Assembly (NCBI GenBank): GCA_028023455.1
Contig: JAQFVV010012423.1
Span: forward strand, 1,131,273-1,195,272
Reading direction: 5' to 3'
Source: Epiperipatus broadwayi
Taxonomy: Eukaryota > Onychophora > Udeonychophora > Euonychophora > Peripatidae
DNA length: 64,000 nucleotides
Every line of letters starts with the position of its first letter. The stretch's first letter is position 1. Below, piece after piece: positions 36,641 through 49,024 of this stretch. Both the position numbers and the translations under genes were made by a program. Under the pieces are notes generated by a model. The model ran no database searches and had not been told where the DNA came from. It saw only the letters and a program-made list of their open reading frames with translations.

Positions 36641-37489
36641 AAAATTAATTTTAATCCGGCCGACTAGAAAAGCTGAGCAAAACAATGAGACATCTATAAT
36701 ACTATGACTAAACTAAAATATATATAAGCAGGCTTTACTTTTGGAAGTGGAGAAAAGAAGGAATTTGAACTACTCAAATAAGTTAGACAATAAAATATAT
36801 TTTAATATATTGACAAATTATTATACATTTATAAATTAAGTACATTAGTATGTGCGTGAATGAGGAAACGGTAGATAATTACATAGTGTCATTCACGCTA
36901 TTATTTCTCATGCTCTTTATTAGCTAAATAATATATTACAAATAAGCACACATCTTTGGTGGGTCCAATATTAAGATGCCAATCGAATATTAGAAAGAAT
37001 TACATAATACTTTGATTTACGGTTCAGAAACATGGTGACTATCATATATTCTTCTAGGAGTGTTCCGAAATTCATTATACATATGATATAAACTATTTTC
37101 ACGCCATTGAGGTCATGAAAATAAACAAACTACATTTGAAAAACATTTGATTATATTTGAATCTATGACCAAATATTTAATGAAAATTATTTTAACGATA
37201 GTAAGACGAACGCTTTATTTTCCCCAAGGCATATAGATATTGTTAAATATAGAAATAAGTTATGATGGTGGAATTGTAAAAGACTGAAATAAATTTAATT
37301 AATAAAACTAGTAATAGTTGGCATTTATATATATTTTGAGCAGAGTGCAATTTTAAATATTAGAGCATTAAGACTGGGTCATGAAGCAAAAGAAATAACA
37401 AATACAAAGAAGTTTGCGGTGCTGACATAATAGCCTAAAAATAACTAAGAGGAAAAGGTCGTGCTTCTGGACGAGAACAAAGGGGATGG

Positions 37490-37616
37490 GCATAGCATGT
37501 GCCAAACTTAGGGATCACTTCCAGAGGCCTTTTTATATGAAGAAAGTAGATATGCATAGCATGTGCCAAACTTACGGGATCACCACCAGAGGCATTTTAT
37601 ATGGAATAGATGTGGT
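37490..37616 (+). repeat. 64-bp tandem duplication
   Basis: GCATAGCATGTGCCAAACTTA begins both units (37490 and 37554), followed by GGGATCAC(T/C)(T/A)CCAGAGGC and TTTTATATG. Although open in one frame, I see no protein family in it, so I do not call a gene. Confidence 0.75.
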
Positions 37617-38097
37617 TCCAGATAGCTCAACTATCTATGGAACAAGGTACGAGAAGAAATTTATGGGTTTGAACTTGTCACAATCCCCAGATTAAGAAGC
37701 ACATATATATTATAACGATCGAAATGAAAGTGAAGATCGAATCTAACCACAAAACCAATATCTGCTCTACAAGGTGCCATCTAGGCATTTGAGCCTAGAA
37801 AAATTTATAAAGTAGGCAGATACGCGCTGTTAAGATTCCACTTTATTTAAATATTCCGATCGTTAGCCCAAGTCACTAGCTCAGCGGAGACGCAGAGATA
37901 AAAATCTATATCTTAATTTATATCTTAAATATCAATAAATAAAAGCCACTGCCAGAAATTAACACATAAAAATATTTATTTACACACATATAAAATAACA
38001 TTTAAATTTTGAGGAATAAGTTTAACATTTTAGATTTTTATATTAACTTTTAATTTTACATTTAACTAAGTTTCAATGAGTTTAATATTTTATTTAG

Positions 38098-38466
38098 CTA
38101 GTCAAGTATGAATAGACTACATAGATCTGCATTTGAAAAGAAAATATTCTTCTCTGATTTATCCTTAGGCCACAAATTTCGCAACCAAACTGGCACCAAT
38201 CCATCTGATACATTCATGTATTCAATGTAGCATGATACGACAACACAAAATACTATACTGTCAGGAAAGTACATCTGAACAGTAAGTAGAATTAAAGAAG
38301 ACATTGACTCTCCACCAACAGGAATGTCACATCTGTTGGCAAGTAGAACAATAAACAAAAAACTCCATAGGAATGGACTGCAGTCTTCTGCCGACTTACC
38401 AACCCATCCATAGGCAAACAGAAGGTGTGTGGCATATATATGCAATCCTGCCTGAAGTGGATCTCA
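38098..38466 (-). CDS. Unidentified ORF with membrane-like segments
   Basis: A 115-residue minus-strand frame (first in-frame start-like codon TTG at 38443-38445; the open frame extends a few codons upstream). Two clearly hydrophobic stretches are visible, SPFLWSFLFIVLLAN and SLILLTVQMYF with SIVFCVVVSCYIEYM, ending in WLRNLWPKDKSE. Its amino-acid composition is far less AI/K/N-biased than the chance frames in this window, so it might be an exon or a fragment of a coding sequence. I do not recognise the family. GGTAAGT near the upstream end and CAGG just before it resemble splice signals, but such short signals are common. It could equally be a non-coding frame in a GC-richer repeat. Confidence 0.3.
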
Positions 38467-41400
38467 TACTACATCTACTAATTACCCAAATATATCCAAT
38501 CCATTGAGCCAATTCAACTACGAAACGAATAACCTAAGATTACCCTCCCTTAATATAACTTTACAAAACTATATAGCCATTCACGCCCGACTTAAATTTA
38601 ACATTTAGATACATTCGCACAAATGAATTTTATAAAATTTGTTTTAAAATGTTGAGTATAGATCAGCTGCACAGATTCCACGGTCAAAAACATTCCAAAT
38701 TCAACACCACCGATCAAAATACAAAGTCATCGATAAACGTCACTTGCATAGGGAATATACAAATCCCATTAGCATTCATCGTAAGATGCTTGCAGTGATA
38801 TCGTTAACATATATTCTAATCGAATGTGAAAACCACAACATTATCAACCACTAACGAATCTATGCAACGTCTATACCCAACCTTAAATTTCCTCATTTAA
38901 AATTTAAACAACAAATAATTTATACAATAAGAGAAAAAAAAATGGAAATGATTTTTATCAATCGGAAAACATATAAAATTAAACATTATTAATTTGATTT
39001 AAAAACTTACAAAAGTCAGATAAGAGTCCATTTTTAACATTTAAGTTGGCTTGTTTATCAATTTATAAAACTTGACGAAAGTTCTTAATTGATTTTAATA
39101 ACTGTTCATTTCATATAGATTATGGTAGAAGAGTCCAGGTTCCTATTTTTAATTCCTGCGACGCCTCCATTGGAAGATAATGTTTTGGAGATGGCAATAG
39201 CTGGTTCAAGGTATCACAGTCTTTTCCTTTTTCTTTTTTTTAAATAGAGAGTGTGGTATGTGCGTCCTACCACAACTCTCAAACACACAATGCTGGAACT
39301 GTCAGAAAAAAATGTATTTCCCTTTTTATATTAATCCACACGGATTCAATCAACAAAATGTCACTAATCCATCACTTTTGTTAGGGTCTGAGCCAAGGCT
39401 TAGTGCTTCCATTGGTCAAGCTAAAATCTCTTTATTCTCTTATCTAATTTACTCTCTGACTTTTTAATTAGACAGCTTTTGGATAATTAATAAACAATCA
39501 TTTCCATTTACAGATTACAGGAATTAATTAATACCTGTTTTTACTTTTACTTACGTTATTTTTTTTTAAACGATTTTTATATTTAAATCTTTTTTTATAA
39601 AAAAAATACATTCAAATACCTTTTTTTATTTATTAAAAAAAAAAATATTTTTAAAGTTTAGCATCTGTGCAAATATATATACGTTTAACAAACATTTTAA
39701 TTTTAGCGTTTAGTTTTTTTACTTTTATTTGCGAACTTTTAAGTTTTTATTTTAAATTAATGTAATGACATATTTATATATCGTTATAATATAAACACGA
39801 AGATACGGTCAAATGTCGGCAATGCAGTAATGATAAATGTCTCTAATGGCATGAAATATAATTTACTGCTTTAAAATAGATGACCCTTATTTGAATGCTA
39901 TAATTTATATAAATAATATCTCTCTGCAATTATATATATATATATATAGAGAGAGATTTAGATTAATAAAATGTACATGAAGATTTTATTTAGTAAAAAA
40001 AAAAAACATTAAGATTTACCCCCATCCCTTTTCTGATATTTAAAATAATTCAATCCCACCTTCGTGATTTTTATAATAACTGGAATATTTGAATATTGTA
40101 TTTGTTATTTTAAGAGTATGAAAAATGAAGTAAGATTAGCAGTTATATAGAAAACAAATTATAAGTCACCCTTTCAGAATTTAATAAATAATTATAAAAT
40201 AAATGTTTCAGAGTGTTAATTAGCTTGAGTTATGGATTTACCCTGGGTAGAAAATCCAGAGTTAAACAAATCAATTTTTTTTATATTAAAAATGAACCTA
40301 AAAATGTTGATTCGTAAAAACAATCTGGCGAATGTATTAATTTATAATGCATTATATATATATTTTAAGGGGACATTAATAACCTTTTCATGAAGGTTTA
40401 GTTAAAAAAAAATGACAGAAAAGATTTTAGAAATTCAACTCGTCAGATTGTTTGAGACTGACATATTAAAATAAAAGCACACATAAAATCAAGTAATAAA
40501 TAAATGACCACACCAAAATTAAAGAATGTTAGAGCATATAAGATAGAATTAAATTTAAAGAAATCATTTGAGAGCAATTTACATATTATATCTAAAAATT
40601 AACTAAGAGCAAATTACATATTAACAAAAACAAAGTTAAATAATATATTAAAAGAAATCTTGATAGATGAGTTAGGTTAGATTTAGTTTGCGGTGATGGC
40701 TTGAAAAGTTACCTGGTAATTTTAAGAGTCCGATTTAAAATATTGCACGGCAATTGAAATGAAAGTTCTTATATAACTGCAAGCTTCTGTTAGCATTAAA
40801 GTTCTTAGGTCAGGCTTTTACTTCCTCTTGGGCAGTGGAATGAGATGGCCGCTGAAGATGATGACCCAACTGGGCCAATAAGTGATGGATTTACTGCTAC
40901 ATTATTTAAGTTTCAAGCGACATGTAATACGTTTACAATCAGTTCTTTCAATAGTAGCTAATCTAATCTGTAACACAAAATTCAGTCATTTTATACTTTT
41001 TCTTTTATCAGTTGTTTTTGAAGATGCAACAGTAAGATAACATCCAAAAGTAAATTCAAATCTATTTCCAGATTAGAAATAGATTTGACAACATGTTTTC
41101 AACAAAAGTATCTCTAATCTTAATCCCATTTTAAGTAAAAGTTTAATTAAAAAAATACCTATCCCAGATTAAAACAATAGTGCTTCCAACCCCTTTAATT
41201 ATTTTTAGACAAGTACTGTAGCATCTTCCATATTGGATTTTACAATAGTTTAATAATAAAAAAACAAGCAATTTAAAAAGGAAAAGCTAAAAATGATGCA
41301 CGATAAAATATTTAAAAATCAATATTTTGTTAGTAAGTTTTGCTCCTATATATATATTTGAGTCGCACCTCTGATACTTTAATAAAAAAGAACTAATAAT

Positions 41401-41499
41401 TTATAAAAAAGAATTAATAATAATTTTAAAACATGTTATTAAAACATTAAATTTTATAAATTAGGTGCGCATTTCAAATATATACATGAAATATATATA
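38467..41499. other. Mixed stretch, GC-richer to about 39.5 kb, then AT-rich
   Basis: The segment to about 39470 has GC-richer words like those at 29.5-31 kb and inside the LINE insertion, but no recognised gene. The frame at 39258-39467 shows no domain. From 39.5 kb on it is ordinary AT-rich DNA with a (TA)n tract at 39932-39948. Confidence 0.4.
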
Positions 41500-42487
41500 C
41501 CCGACAAAAGGAACGGGATGGGAAATAGGGATTTAAACAGGTTAGTAGGTAGAAACATGAAGCACAATCTTAAGCTAAGATTGACTGCTTCAAATAGGTC
41601 ACTGCAAAGCAAATACTTTCTCAACATTCCCATTTACATAGGAGTATGCAGAAGTAGAAATCAATATTCAGCAAGAATTGTCAATGGCTGGATTATAAAG
41701 CTTTTCACTATCTTTTATTCTTGTTTCATTCTGTAGCTAAGATTATGTTCATACCTATTCATTTATATCAGTAATAAGATGGACTGATTATAGATCAGCT
41801 ATCTAAAAAAAAAAAAACTAACCAGAATTGAAATTTGAAAAAAAAAAATTAAATTAGGTTCAAATTCAAACTCCATGATATGGTGAACATATTGGCTACC
41901 ACTGCAGCATGAAATTCTTTTATATGAATGAATCGTTTACTATAAACAATCATGAATAAATGTATGTTTAATGCACATATATAATATCAAATCGCTAAAA
42001 GCTGTACTAATTAAAATAATAAATCAAATACGACATTTGATAATTAAATCATTATCCAAGACTAAATTACAAATTCACTACCAATGACTTCTTCTTCCAA
42101 AGATTTTTCAAGTGCATAGTAACACAACCCAAAACAAATACACATCATCTTACCTTTTTATAATTCCCTCTTTGATTCCAATTACATTTTCTATCAAAAG
42201 AACTTTCAAACAAATGAACTTAAAAATCATAAATCAATACTGATGGAGATTCTTTAATTTTTTTCTTCTTTTTATTCTTCTCTAGCCTGCTGAAACATAG
42301 CCAAGTTAAGATATTTCATTTTTTATTCTATTTTATATGATAATAATTTGCAACAACTTAATAAATTATAAACTTGCCATATGGTACTATAATAATTTTT
42401 GATAAAATTGCTGAAGAAAAAAGAAAAGAATCATTGATAAAGATATTTTATAGACAATAAAAATCAAGAAAAATAGACTGTTACAAG

Positions 42488-42490
<3 letters not shown>
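41500..42490. other. AT-rich stretch, nothing recognised
   Basis: An open frame at 41518-41736 lacks recognisable domains. No RNA gene or repeat that I can support. Confidence 0.4.

Positions 42491-42563
<73 letters not shown>
42491..42563. repeat. (AT)36 microsatellite
   Basis: Uninterrupted alternating AT, the longest in the window. It directly abuts the dispersed repeat starting at 42564. Confidence 0.97.
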
Positions 42564-42565
<2 letters not shown>

Positions 42566-42960
42566 CTATTGTTTTCTGAAGGCTTGTGATGATGGTATTT
42601 TAGTTGTATCTATATATTGGTCTACTTCTATAATCTAATATTAAGTAGTGAATGTCTTTAGAAAAATTTAACTTTATCTAAATCTTCAAATTACATTCAA
42701 CTGTTAGTAATAGCACATAGGTTAGTATATGCATGATGTTTCAAGTGATGCTGGCCTGACAAATGACAGTTCTAGCATGGAAATCAGACCTGGACCCTTA
42801 GATTCTTGTATATTGAATTTTAAGATAATGCTCTAACCAACTGCATCATCATGCCAGTTGAATTTAATTGGAAAATTTAAATAAAATTAATATTTCTAAA
42901 AACATCAATACTTAATATTAGATGATGGAAATAGTACAATATATAAATACAACTATATAT
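42564..42960 (-). mobile_element. SINE-like dispersed repeat containing a tRNA-like segment
   Basis: On the minus strand 42775-42854 begins GCATGATGATGCAGTTGGTT, with an A-box-like GCAGTTGGTTAGAGCA, and ends GGTCTGATTTCCATGC, with a B-box-like GGTCTGATTTCC. The first and last five bases (GCATG/CATGC) pair like an acceptor stem. The flanking parts match the repeat at 21333-21520. The tRNA fold is imperfect, so it is a SINE or tRNA pseudogene rather than a working tRNA. Confidence 0.55.
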
Positions 42961-44007
42961 AAACTATATTTGGAACTACCAATGAGAATTTAATAATTTT
43001 CCCCCATTAATTTAGCAGAATTATTAATTTTTTTATAATTAACTTAAATAATGTGAATTTTAACATTATTTATCATAGTTCATTGATATTCTAAAATATT
43101 TCTGTATTTTAATACATTAAAAAAGGTCACTCTTGGTGTTACTTATAGTAATTGTACTTATAAAATTCTAATTTATTTTGTTATAAATAATTAAAAAGTA
43201 TTATTTGATTGGAAAAAATTCAAACATTTTATTACACATTAATATTTAGAGATATTTATTTTAATGTTTAACAATTATAGGTTTTTAGAACAGCAGAATA
43301 TTATATAGAATATCTGTTTGTGTCAGCATAAAAGAGCAAGTTGGGGGGGGGTATGTAATGTAAGTATAAACAAAAAAATATTTGTGTGAAGAGAGAGCAA
43401 TAAGTGGTTGGTCGTGATGATTTTTACTATTATATATTTTATCCAAAAATTGTTTGTATTATTTAATGATATTGTAGTTATCTTCTTTGTGGTCACAGTA
43501 ACTGAATTCCCTAAGAATGGTCTCAATGCATCTTTACAATTTAAAAAAAAAAATCATAAAATTTTAAAATAAATCACTATTGTCTTAAAAAAATAACTTG
43601 TGTAATTAAAATACAGTTTTGGATAATATATAATCAACATACTAATAATTAGAACTATCCATGTTCTGATATTTCTCTTCGTGAACGACATTTTGTGTGT
43701 CTTTAAATACAGGGAAACCCAAAACAACATTTGTTATCTTTTAATCATTAAAAATATATGTATCAACATATATCAAATAAATAGATAAATAGGAAAAAAT
43801 TGTCCAGCTTTGATGAACTTTTACTAATGATGATTAATATTTACATTTAATCAGAAAACTCTAGTGTCTAAACATTTTGATATATCTTGAGAAAAGAATG
43901 TACTTCAGGGATAAAATAATAGGCAGATGTATTTCAAACAAAAAAAAAATGTAATTACTTTTTTCTACAATTAAATGAACGCATGCCGAATTTCTTAGTC
44001 AATAATT
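42961..44007. other. AT-rich stretch, nothing recognised
   Basis: No gene. A G9 run lies near 43340. Confidence 0.45.
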
Positions 44008-44017
44008 TAATAGTATT

Positions 44018-44118
44018 AGTCAAGCGTTGATGGCCTAGTGGTTAGCATAGCTGCCTTCCAAGCAGCTGGCCCGGGTTCGTTTCCTGGTCAACGCATTTGA
44101 CATATGAAAAAAAAAATG
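44018..44118 (+). mobile_element. tRNA-Gly(TCC)-derived SINE, copy 2
   Basis: Bases 44024-44095 keep a nearly complete tRNA shape. The acceptor stem GCGTTGA pairs with TCAACGC (44088-44094). The anticodon arm is GCTGC-CTTCCAA-GCAGC (44050-44066) with anticodon TCC at 44057-44059. The T-arm is CCGGG-TTCGTTT-CCTGG. The primary sequence resembles animal tRNA-Gly(TCC). The D-arm is damaged. The copy continues with TTTGACATATG and an A-run, as do the relatives at 9058 and 58684, and is flanked by TAATAGTATT (44008-44017) and TAATAGTAAT (44119-44128). The tail and target duplication make it a SINE rather than a genuine tRNA gene. Confidence 0.85.
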
Positions 44119-44128
44119 TAATAGTAAT

Positions 44129-45611
44129 GTTTTTTTAAAATATATTATAAATCATTTAATAGATTGCAATTCTTATTTTATTTTTGGCTTCCACATAAAT
44201 TTGAAACTCAATTAATAATAAAAACATCATTAATTTAACTTCATTTTTTTTTACCTCTCCTGTTTTATGTATCTAGGAGATCATTTACTTATTTTAAATC
44301 AAATAATCTGATTTATATGTTTGAAGTATGTGTTGTAATTTATTCATACTTTTAATAAATTAATTATACTCTCTTTACTACGTAGAAATGACTTTTAAAG
44401 GTTCTTTATATTTGTAAGTTAATATTTTTATTTTCTAAAATGTTTATATATTTCATCTACTGCAAGGCTAATCATTTAATTGTAAACTGTAAATTCATCT
44501 TTCCAGTTTAAATTTGTTTTTGATAAATAAAGTAATTGATAATATATAATTTCAATAAAATTATTTATTTATCTGAAAATGTGACATTAATAACAAAATT
44601 CTTGGTTTAACCTTTTGTAAGAAATTAAAATATCAATTGAGCTGAAATGATCTCTCCAGAGAATGACATCTCTGTGAAAAAGGATGGGGGAAGAAGAGAG
44701 AGAATTCTTTTCTTTAATATATCTTATTTTCTAAATTTATTTTTTACTTCTTTTCAAAATTTTAAGCTTCAATAAATCATTATTTCATAGAATTTGATGT
44801 TTATTTTATATACTGTATATTATAAATCGATTCATCTAGATAAACAAAATCAATAATACTAACTAGAAAAAAAAAACCTATTTAGATCAAGTCTGAATAC
44901 TTAAAAAAAAATCAATATTGTATTTTTTACTTTTTTTTTATGAACTCAAGATTTACATGAAAGCTTTTATTCATTTGTTAATCATAACAAACAAATGTAT
45001 ATATAGTATTCAAAAAATATATCAATGAATTAGTTTAACTATTCACAAATTTAATGCCTATCAGTAATTGAAGAGTTCAATTGTAAGTGCGACACCATTA
45101 ATCCAGAAATTAACATTATAAAGCTTTTTTTACTTGACAAAAAAAAAAACATATCTGGGGAAAAAAAAAGTTTTACTTTTTTTTTACAACCATCAAGCTT
45201 TATTATTTTACAATCGTTTCCAATTAATTTAAGCAATTTTAAAGTTTCATCTTGAATGATTGCACGTTAAACATTGTAAATAATATAATAAACATAGTGA
45301 AGTAAATATATTAATACACACACTTTTTCAAATAAAACATTAAAAACCATAGTTCAATAAATATGCACAAATAAATATGCATCATGTGAGTGCTATATTT
45401 CTATTTTGTTTTTCTTAGTTAATTACTGTGTATGCAAAAATTAGTTATTGAAAATTTTAATAATTATTTTAATGATTTAATTGATTTAATGCTGAACTAT
45501 TTATATAAATATTAGCTAAAAACTAATGAAAGTTTTACCACAATTAATAAATGAAAATAAACTTTTACCACATTGCAATGCTTTATGAAGAAAACAGTGA
45601 GTATATATATA
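44129..45611. other. AT-rich stretch, nothing recognised
   Basis: No coding frame or RNA that I can support. Confidence 0.5.
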
Positions 45612-46637
45612 TCATCATCAATAGTATTCTGTCATGTGGACAGATCCAGAGGACAGTCATATCACAGGTTTAACTTATTTTTGCAATTCATTGTTTTCAT
45701 TATTCAAATCATTAATTCAGCATATCTCATTGTATCTTTTATATCATCCACTAAAGTCATCATTTCCATTCTTCTTATTTCTATTCACTATTCTTTCTAA
45801 AACATTTTTTATTAAATTATTCTTCTTTCTTAATATATGCTCAGCCCAATTTCTCTTTCTATCTCTAATTTCCACAATCAATCTTTTTTCATTTACTCTT
45901 TCCACAAATTTTTCATTTGTTATTTAATTTAACTATTTGTTTCCATCCTTCTTTATGACCATAGCTCAAAGCCTTCCAATCTGTTCCTAATTTTTTACTC
46001 ATTGACCATGTTTCACAACCAGACAATGATACACTTCATACATACCACTTAATTACTTTTTTCCTTAATTCTCTCTTCAATGATCCACAAAATATTTTCT
46101 TATTCTTAATAAATGTCTTATTTGCCAATTCTACTCTTGTTTTAACATCATCACTACTTCTTCCATCTGCATTAAATCAACTACTCAAATATCTAAATCC
46201 ATTCTCTATCCATAAATACTTGATCTACATTACATTAATCTTCAGTCCATATTTAAATTATATTTCCTCCAGTTTATTTAACATATTTGAAGACTCTTTT
46301 CATCCTCACTTATAAGAGCCATATCATCTGCAAATCTTATAACATCATTCTCTTCCAATATTAGCTCATTCACATTTTAAATTTTTATTTAATATATCTT
46401 TTAGCATTGCTTTCTAACTCCTCTTTCTATATTTATTCCATCAGTTTCATTATTGTTCAGTCTAATTTTTACGTATTCCAAGTCGATCTTCTTTCTTTCC
46501 ACATATTATTTTATTTTTTAAGGTAGTCATAAGTTTAATCTGGATTACTCTAACAAATGTTTTTTCCAAATCCACAAAACATTAGCAATTCTATTATCTT
46601 TTTCAATATATCTCTCTGCAATTGTTCTAACAACACT

Positions 46638-46640
<3 letters not shown>
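45612..46640 (-). pseudogene. Second RTE-like LINE remnant (RT and C-terminus)
   Basis: On the minus strand the order is: RTIAERYIEKDNRIANV (46545-46620), a frameshifted counterpart of the VDLEKAF motif, then DVIRFADDMALISEDE (FADD at 46323-46334, both Asp retained), NADGRSSDDVKTRVELANKT, LSGCETWSMSKKL, an ERKRNW-like stretch (RDRKRNWAEHILRKKN) and, near 45620, HMTEYY followed by (TGA)n. There are many stops and frameshifts. It differs in sequence from the 21.8-26.4 kb RTE, so it is another subfamily. Its upstream break at 46640 abuts a (TA)n tract. Confidence 0.82.

Positions 46641-46715
<75 letters not shown>
46641..46715. repeat. Two (TA)17 blocks around a palindromic TTGTACAA
   Basis: 46641-46675 and 46682-46715 are (TA)n runs separated by TTGTACAA. 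The whole 75 bp is self-complementary and can form a cruciform. The frames through it (Tyr-Ile repeats) are artefacts. Confidence 0.95.
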
Positions 46716-46718
<3 letters not shown>

Positions 46719-46997
46719 AGTACACATATTTTGTATCATAAGAGAAATAAGAGAACACTATTTATAATGAAATGAAAATGAATGTACAATAGATATTAAA
46801 ATTAATTATTGTAAATATTTATTATTTACACAGTGAAGTAAACAAAAAACTAATTGATAGATTTTTGTGATTAAGATACTGTACCAATATAATAGTAACT
46901 TTAATATAGATATTACATTTTAAATTTATATCCAATTGGTAATTAAATTAATAGTTATTATTAATAGTAGCACAATATTTCTTTACATTATGAAAAA
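46716..46997. other. AT-rich spacer before the Merlin element
   Basis: Nothing recognised. The last nine bases before the element (46998-47006) are its left target duplication. Confidence 0.5.
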
Positions 46998-47006
46998 ACC
47001 TAAAAT

Positions 47007-48827
47007 GTAGTTTTATAATAGCATGTTGAAACTGCCAGAGGGTGTTATTTTTATGCTAGCACACAGAAATATGCCATTTAGGCAGCCTCCACTATTGAAC
47101 ATTCTATTTCTAATGTATCAGCATAGAAATAGCTCGTTGTATGTGGTGTCTGTAGTTTATTTCTATGATAATACACAGAAACATGATGTTTAATCTGGCA
47201 CAGAAGCTATCGTGTCACCTTACAGCTCAGAATTGTGTTACACATTTTTTGGATGTACGATCAAATTTCACTTTTGGGTACAGTATTGTGTGATGGTGGT
47301 TGGAATTCTGAATGTCAAAACTATTTTAATATTCATTAAGATATTCTCCCCTTCTATCTGGCATGTTTTATGAATGTCTACTAACAATTATGAGCATAGT
47401 CTCATGCTTCTGTAGCCCAGATTTCCTGCTCAAAAAATTCTGTAAGTGTAGGTGTGAGTGTGATTTCTATCAGATCATGCTCCAAGTCTCATTTTTGTGA
47501 AAACAACTGCAAGCTTCATAAAATGTTTGAAATAAAGCTTCCGAATATCAAAGTTTGGGATTTGCCTTGCACTGAAACTGACACCATCACATTTTTACAG
47601 CATTATGGAGTAGTAGCACCTGTGAAGAAGTGTTCATGTGGAAAAGAGATGAACGTATATCATTGTGGAAGCTACCACTTCAAATGCAAGGTCGGTTCGT
47701 GTGGACATCAGTGTTTAATTTGCCAAGGCAGGTGGCTGGCATGATCACGGCTTGATTTCATGAAGATAGTATGTCTCCTGTACTATTGGAGCCATGAGAA
47801 GCTGACAGTATCAAGGGCCATCTCCGATTTGAACCTGTCTCCAGGCTCCCTTGTGCCCTGGACCAATGGCCTCTGCGAGCTCTGTCGCGAGAGCTTAATA
47901 ACTTGGCTGTGCTGTCAAATTGGCTGTCTGGGATCAATTGTTGAAGTTGACAAGACCTTGTTTAGCCATCAAAAGAACCACCAGGGCAGGGTCCTTCTAC
48001 AGTAGTGAATCTTCAGTGGAGTGTGCTGTGAAACCAGCGATTGCTTCATTGTGGCTGTTCCCTGTCGATCTGCAGCCACTTGTCTTCAGTCCATTCAGGA
48101 AAATGTCAAACCTGGATCAACTATTTTCTCTGACTGCTGGAAGGGTTATCAAACAAAAGAGCTTGAAGTGGCAGGTTTCAAACATCTGGACAGTAAACCA
48201 CAGATACAACTTTGTGGACCCTAGAACAGGCACACACACACAGAACATTGAGCGCCTGTTTGGTCTGTTGAAATGGCACAAGAAACAATGTGGCACAGCC
48301 AGACACTTTCTGGATACCTACCTGGCTGAGTTTATGTGGCAGCATGAGCACAAGGGGGAAGACAACTTTCCGGCCCTATTATTAGAGCTTCTAGTTGCAC
48401 GCTGTTCGTGATTAGCCAAATAAGTTGGTTTTAATTGTATATATATGAACATTTAATGTAAATAAATATTTGTTTTTGTAATGTAACAAATTATTCAACC
48501 TTTGTTAATTAACAAGATTTCAAAGCCCCCAAAAAAGGTTGTTAAAAATGTATTGATTTCACCATTAAATGAAAATATTTATTTGTAATTTAAAAATAAA
48601 ATTTCTTAGATTATCAAACCGAAAATAAGTAATGAAAAGAATAAAAAGTAAGTACTTTATAAATTCATTTTGATTTACATTTTTTTTTTCAAGATTTATT
48701 GATTTGACTTTTTTTTTTACTCATAATGTGATAAAAAAAAAATACGGCCCCGGCAACATTATATTTATCTTTGTTTACAAACAAACCATGCCCTCAGAAG
48801 GTTTCAACATGCTATTATAAAACTACC
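47007..48827 (+). mobile_element. Merlin DNA transposon, complete ends, 9-bp target duplication
   Basis: Terminal inverted repeats: the left end GTAGTTTTATAATAGCATGT (from 47007) and the right end, which reads GGTAGTTTTATAATAGCATG on the other strand (ending at 48827). Similarity runs about 33 bp, through TTGAAAC and GAGGG. ACCTAAAAT is repeated exactly at 46998-47006 and 48828-48836. Merlin elements make 8- to 9-bp duplications and encode an ISXO2/IS1595-like DDE transposase, which is found inside (47454-48411). The right subterminal part carries GGCCCCGGCAACATTATATT, also present in the second copy at 62 kb. Ends and duplication are preserved while the transposase is broken, so the copy is now non-autonomous. 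Confidence 0.93.
47454..48411 (+). pseudogene. Merlin (ISXO2-like) DDE transposase, broken
   Basis: The N-terminal part has a zinc ribbon: KKCSCGKEMNVYHCGSYHFK then CKVGSCGHQCLICQG. After a TGA (47742-47744) the same frame resumes with FMKIVCLLYYWSHEKLTV and SIVEVDKTLFSHQKNHQG; the first catalytic Asp is codon 47949-47951. A TAG at 48003-48005 follows, then CCETSDCFIVAVPCRSAAT and GSTIFSDCWKGY (second Asp codon 48132-48134). Near 48185 the frame shifts to VNHRYNFVDPRTGTHTQNIE; the catalytic Glu codon is 48250-48252. It ends in WQHEHKGEDNF and a stop at 48411. All three DDE residues survive, but two stops and a frameshift make it non-functional. The enzyme would cut and rejoin the element at its inverted repeats. 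Confidence 0.92.
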
Positions 48828-48836
48828 ACCTAAAAT

Positions 48837-49024
48837 ATTGAATTGTTAATATATATTAGTTTTAATCATCAGAAAAAATATTAATTCAAAAAGACTAATT
48901 GCCAAGACAGTGAGATTAATTATATCACACATGTATTGTATTGTGTAGAATATTTGAAATTCTAAAATTCAATCAAAATATTAGTTATGTTATCAGTTTT
49001 TTTATTTGTTGATTATTTTAGTCA
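48837..49024. other. AT-rich spacer
   Basis: Nothing recognised. Confidence 0.5.

Noticed and set aside
37486-37695. Small repeat protein
   Set aside because: The frame is explained by a 64-bp tandem DNA duplication, and no family is recognised.
44024-44095. Functional tRNA-Gly(TCC) gene
   Set aside because: The D-arm is damaged, the copy carries an A-tail and target duplication, and two relatives with the same tail exist. A SINE explains all of this.
46545-46775. Overlapping Tyr-Ile repeat proteins on both strands
   Set aside because: They are translations of (TA)n microsatellites.
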